From contig WPIO01000019.1 in NCBI GenBank assembly GCA_009760855.2, forward strand, positions 6,058,501 through 6,122,500: a DNA stretch of 64,000 nucleotides. The letters run 5' to 3'. Below are positions 62,801 to 64,000 of the stretch, in pieces (within the stretch, counting starts at the first letter, position 1; each line of letters opens with the position of its first letter). Below the pieces are notes generated by a model. The model ran no database searches. It saw nothing but the letters and a program-made list of their open reading frames with translations, and was not told where the DNA came from. This stretch comes from Cristatella mucedo. Its lineage: Eukaryota > Bryozoa > Phylactolaemata > Cristatellidae. The translations under genes and the position numbers were made by a program.

Positions 62801-63939
62801 CTTCTTCCTCCTCGGTTCTTCGAGCAGCTGGCTCAATACCGTGTACTTAGCCTTAGCCTTAGCCTCCAAGGTATTTTTTCATCACGCCAGCTCATATGCA
62901 TCTTAGTTGCAGTTCCAGTTGAAAGCAAACCACTCAGGATATCATGGAATTGCTGTCGGCAGCTTGCAGCATCCCTTTCAACACTAGATACTACAGGTGT
63001 TTTGTGTCTACAAAACTGCACGAGTATTTTACTTCTTTTATACTTTTCTACTTTTATTTTACTTCCTTCTGGTACTTCGGAGACGTCATACTAATCGCCC
63101 CTACGGTCTTCTCATGCTGGCCTCCAGTTGTTACCTTTATCAACTGATCTCATCTGGAGCTAGAGGTCTTTTTGGATGGCTCACAGCAAATATTCATACC
63201 GAGCCTATGAGTGAGTGTAGCCATAAAACAAATGCATTTTCTGAGGCTGATTTGCAAAACGAGAGCCTGCAAATAGTGAGTTCGATCGGACGAAAGAGAC
63301 TACAGCGTAAAGTATTCATTCATGCATTGCTATTACAGTCACGTGGCTACAGATCTACACTGTAATGCCTCGTCTGCAACAGGGAATTTCTTGTTGTAAC
63401 AGCAAATAACTGGCGTGTTTTAATATTATCTAACATATTGATTCTTGCTGGTCAAATAAAAGACTTTGCCATTGAAAAATCCCTGCTATGACAATGCCAA
63501 CATGTACTTAACTCCACTGTGACCATGTCAACACGAGTCTCGCTCTGGGAAGGCATGCATGCAAGTGCACAACGAGCGTTACACAACAAGAAAGGACCAT
63601 CATTGTGCAGATTAGTGCTGCAACAGGCACGAGAGCAGCCGACCACGAGAATCTGTGAAAGAAGTAAGCCAGAAAACAAACATTTGCGAAACGCAGCATG
63701 AGGTGCACTGGCAGCTGGGGTGCTAGATGCACGGATGCAGTAAGAACAGCCGACGGCAGCATGCACTAACAACAGCCACACGAAGAGATGTGATGGACTG
63801 TGCTGTGAAAAAGCAAAAACAATGTGATCACTTACATGTCAAGAGCAGTTTCGAAGTGCTCAGGGGCAACGTCAAAAAAGTAGTTGGTATGCTCGGGTGA
63901 GGTGAAAGCATTGGACGAACCACTATGACTGGCAAGAAA
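42044..63939 (-). CDS. Insulin-degrading enzyme (insulysin, M16 peptidase), C-terminal 888 residues, 20 exons
   Basis: Zinc metallopeptidase that cleaves insulin, amyloid beta and similar peptides inside a closed chamber; cytosol and other compartments. Exons in coding order: 63836-63939, 61092-61261, 58822-58944, 56350-56462, 54673-54762, 54310-54475, 52740-52831, 51693-51773, 51495-51598, 49256-49358, 48826-48948, 48608-48690, 47613-47757, 47273-47383, 46820-47147, 46509-46676, 46032-46156, 44032-44241, 42249-42380, 42044-42139. They total 2667 nt, ending in TAA; all introns are GT-AG with consistent phase. The first residue here corresponds to about residue 130 of the 1019-residue human enzyme, so the HxxEH motif lies beyond 64000. 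Present: [15 protein letters not shown] with the zinc-ligand glutamate (human E189) and E182, [16 protein letters not shown], and RTKEQLGYIV with substrate-binding R and Y (human R824, Y831). No stop or frameshift in the shared exons. The last exon is the weakest call. Confidence 0.95.
42249..42380 (-). CDS. IDE exon (residues 814-857 of the fragment)
   Basis: Encodes [16 protein letters not shown], matching human VDAPRRHKVSVHVLA. Donor GTGAGT. Confidence 0.85.
42645..42925. repeat. Head-to-head SINE-B palindrome
   Basis: SINE-B on minus at 42645-42776 and on plus at 42797-42925. The core arms 42667-42774 and 42803-42910 (108 bases) are reverse complements with about two differences and a spacer of about 28 bases. 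The match is far closer than between independent SINE-B copies in this window. Confidence 0.9.
42926..44031. other. IDE intron interior, nothing recognised
   Basis: Part of the intron between the IDE exons at 44032 and 42380. No exon or repeat beyond the SINE-B pair is visible. Confidence 0.4.
44032..44241 (-). CDS. IDE exon (fragment residues 744-813)
   Basis: Encodes [20 protein letters not shown] and [15 protein letters not shown], then [12 protein letters not shown]. Donor GTTGGT. Confidence 0.96.
46032..46156 (-). CDS. IDE exon (fragment residues 702-743)
   Basis: Encodes [17 protein letters not shown] and [18 protein letters not shown]. The Tyr of GYIV is human Y831, which helps orient substrate. 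Confidence 0.96.
46509..46676 (-). CDS. IDE exon (fragment residues 646-702)
   Basis: Encodes [35 protein letters not shown] and RTKEQLG. Arg of RTKEQLG is human R824. Confidence 0.96.
46748..46815. repeat. GCN/CAG-type triplet repeat just inside an IDE intron
   Basis: Imperfect GCA, GCG and GGC triplets starting a few bases downstream (minus strand) of the donor of the exon 46820-47147. Length variation could approach the splice site. Confidence 0.85.
46820..47147 (-). CDS. IDE exon, largest (fragment residues 537-646)
   Basis: Encodes [40 protein letters not shown] and [20 protein letters not shown]. Donor GTGAGC, phase 1. Confidence 0.95.
47273..47383 (-). CDS. IDE exon (fragment residues 500-536)
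   Basis: Encodes [20 protein letters not shown] and [11 protein letters not shown]. The donor GTAGGG after GAAGAA is chosen because it restores [11 protein letters not shown]. Confidence 0.93.
47613..47757 (-). CDS. IDE exon (fragment residues 451-499)
   Basis: Encodes [18 protein letters not shown] and [19 protein letters not shown]. Two acceptors TTTGCAG lie 17 bases apart; only the inner one (exon from 47757) keeps the frame. Confidence 0.93.
47828..47877. repeat. (TG)n microsatellite
   Basis: 25 TG units, in the IDE intron 47758-48607. Alternating purine-pyrimidine, so able to form Z-DNA. Confidence 0.98.
48608..48690 (-). CDS. IDE exon (fragment residues 424-451)
   Basis: Encodes [20 protein letters not shown] then YVTIQMT, matching human [20 protein letters not shown]. 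Phase 2 end, donor GTGAGT. Confidence 0.92.
48826..48948 (-). CDS. IDE exon (fragment residues 383-423)
   Basis: Encodes [20 protein letters not shown] and [10 protein letters not shown], the linker region between the two halves of the enzyme. Confidence 0.95.
49256..49358 (-). CDS. IDE exon (fragment residues 348-382)
   Basis: Encodes [10 protein letters not shown] and [19 protein letters not shown], matching human EEWYGTQYKQEAIPDEVI. Donor GTAACT. Confidence 0.94.
51119..51277. repeat. (TA)n with CA and AAATAT interruptions
   Basis: Compound TA/CA repeat in an IDE intron. Confidence 0.95.
51495..51598 (-). CDS. IDE exon (fragment residues 314-348)
   Basis: Encodes [20 protein letters not shown] and [12 protein letters not shown]. 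Donor GTAAGT after ATGGT, phase 2. Confidence 0.95.
51693..51773 (-). CDS. IDE exon (fragment residues 287-313)
   Basis: Encodes [29 protein letters not shown] is a family hallmark. Donor GTAAGT. Confidence 0.96.
52040..52300 (+). mobile_element. LINE-A C-terminus and 3' end
   Basis: Damaged AWNSLPT and TTFKKNLKT coding ends, then 3' UTR, hairpin GCGCCTAGAAAGAGATTTAG and ATT-rich tail. Confidence 0.65.
52740..52831 (-). CDS. IDE exon (fragment residues 256-286)
   Basis: Encodes [20 protein letters not shown] and [10 protein letters not shown], matching human [20 protein letters not shown]. Donor GTATGT. Confidence 0.95.
53370..53480 (+). mobile_element. tRNA-like segment, possible third SINE family
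   Basis: B box GGTTCGAATCCTGC at about 53429 and a tRNA-like approach, with a body unlike SINE-A or SINE-B. No cloverleaf can be closed, so it is not a functional tRNA gene. Confidence 0.35.
54310..54475 (-). CDS. IDE exon (fragment residues 201-256)
   Basis: Encodes [20 protein letters not shown], then [27 protein letters not shown] belongs to the exosite that anchors peptide N-termini in the human enzyme. Confidence 0.96.
54673..54762 (-). CDS. IDE exon (fragment residues 171-200)
   Basis: Encodes [20 protein letters not shown], matching human IVPIKDIRNLYVTFPIPDL. Donor GTAAGA. Confidence 0.94.
54763..56349. other. IDE intron, nothing recognised
   Basis: 1.6 kb between IDE exons with no visible exon, RNA gene or known repeat. 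Confidence 0.4.
56350..56462 (-). CDS. IDE exon (fragment residues 133-170)
   Basis: Encodes [20 protein letters not shown] then [11 protein letters not shown], matching human [20 protein letters not shown]. Donor GTATGA. Confidence 0.94.
57090..57330 (-). mobile_element. SINE-B copy with a LINE-A scrap inside
   Basis: SINE-B ends are at 57090-57135 and 57215-57330 (B box GGGTTCGAATCC in reverse). Between them, 57140-57215 matches the last coding part of LINE-A (the CAGGCTTT.GGAG.ATA block). Confidence 0.65.
57680..58215 (-). mobile_element. Best LINE-B copy (C-terminal part and 3' end)
   Basis: The minus-strand open frame (about 160 codons) reads [20 protein letters not shown], then [20 protein letters not shown] and [11 protein letters not shown], the C-terminal domain of a non-LTR reverse transcriptase different from LINE-A. 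The reverse transcriptase palm is missing, so it is 5'-truncated and dead. Confidence 0.85.
58822..58944 (-). CDS. IDE exon (fragment residues 92-133)
   Basis: Encodes [20 protein letters not shown] and [14 protein letters not shown], matching human [20 protein letters not shown]. Donor GTAACG, phase 1. Confidence 0.96.
59148..59312 (+). mobile_element. SINE-B copy
   Basis: tRNA-like head CACACTAGGTAAGGCGGTTG, B box GGTTCGATTCC, body and TTTAATCAGCTAAGAT end. Confidence 0.8.
59895..60350 (-). mobile_element. LINE-A fragment
   Basis: 3' UTR and C-terminal coding part in reverse complement, strongly diverged (AGCATGCACAATTTCAGCAC and GGATCCAGTGCAGGTCGG, plus-strand view). Confidence 0.65.
60352..60490 (+). 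mobile_element. LINE-A fragment, opposite orientation
   Basis: Encodes a damaged [19 protein letters not shown], the same protein region as part of the neighbour at 59895-60350, so the two form an inverted pair from two insertions or an inverted duplication. Confidence 0.6.
61092..61261 (-). CDS. IDE exon (fragment residues 35-92), zinc-ligand glutamate
   Basis: Encodes [24 protein letters not shown] and HDYSKFGTG. Fragment E60 corresponds to the third zinc ligand (human E189), E53 to human E182. Confidence 0.97.
61262..63835. other. IDE intron, nothing else recognised
   Basis: 2.6-kb intron. Besides the microsatellite it has only a short hexamer run CTTAGC (about four units near 62846). 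No exon on either strand. Confidence 0.4.
61381..61445. repeat. TCTG/TC microsatellite
   Basis: Imperfect TCTG and TC units in an IDE intron. Confidence 0.85.
63836..63939 (-). CDS. IDE exon, first in window (fragment residues 1-35)
   Basis: Encodes [20 protein letters not shown] then [21 protein letters not shown] contains the substrate-binding Asn (human N139). The acceptor CTTTTTTGCAG is inside the window, so the coding sequence continues upstream beyond 64000. Confidence 0.96.
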
Positions 63940-64000
63940 CTGCAAAAAAGGCTACCGAGTTAGACAGCCCGAACATAGCATACCGGAAGCATAGCAGAAC

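Overview
The window is eukaryotic and almost certainly from an animal. Both real genes are split into many short exons with GT-AG introns, several exon ends carry ordinary metazoan protein sequence, and the non-coding DNA is full of LINE, tRNA-derived SINE and Tc1/mariner fossils and long dinucleotide microsatellites. I cannot name the species. Exon calls rest on unbroken similarity to two very conserved proteins and on intron phases that add up exactly.

Layout. 1-5500: no gene recognised; a decayed Tc1-like transposase (about 693-1765), a LINE scrap (2420-2645), and a GC-rich stretch with a long GA microsatellite (4651-4922) leading into a candidate promoter. 5528-31435, plus strand: complete gene for RPB2, the second-largest subunit of RNA polymerase II (POLR2B), 23 coding exons and 1176 residues, polyadenylation signal at 31493. 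Its introns hold most of the repeats: an inverted repeat with 226-bp arms around a SINE at 8098-8681, LINE-A copies, LINE-B copies and microsatellites. 31500-42040: intergenic. It carries a LINE-A copy on the minus strand (31768-33340), a minisatellite with variable period, a 200-bp TA run, a GC-rich promoter-like patch (35440-35960) and a decayed, intron-containing duplicate of the 3' end of POLR2B (about 36570-37460). 42044-63939, minus strand: insulin-degrading enzyme (IDE), 20 exons giving the C-terminal 888 residues; the N-terminal part with the HxxEH zinc site lies beyond 64000.

POLR2B and IDE are convergent (tail to tail). They are functionally unrelated housekeeping genes: one a core part of the mRNA-transcribing polymerase, the other an M16 metallopeptidase that degrades insulin, amyloid beta and other short peptides. 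The most unusual points are a 60-bp tandem duplication across a POLR2B splice acceptor that creates a second in-frame acceptor, the partial POLR2B segmental duplication, two long SINE palindromes, and a hairpin tail shared by a LINE and a SINE family. I found no clearly new biological system.

LINE-A, LINE-B, LINE-C, SINE-A and SINE-B are working names used here only; they are not database families.
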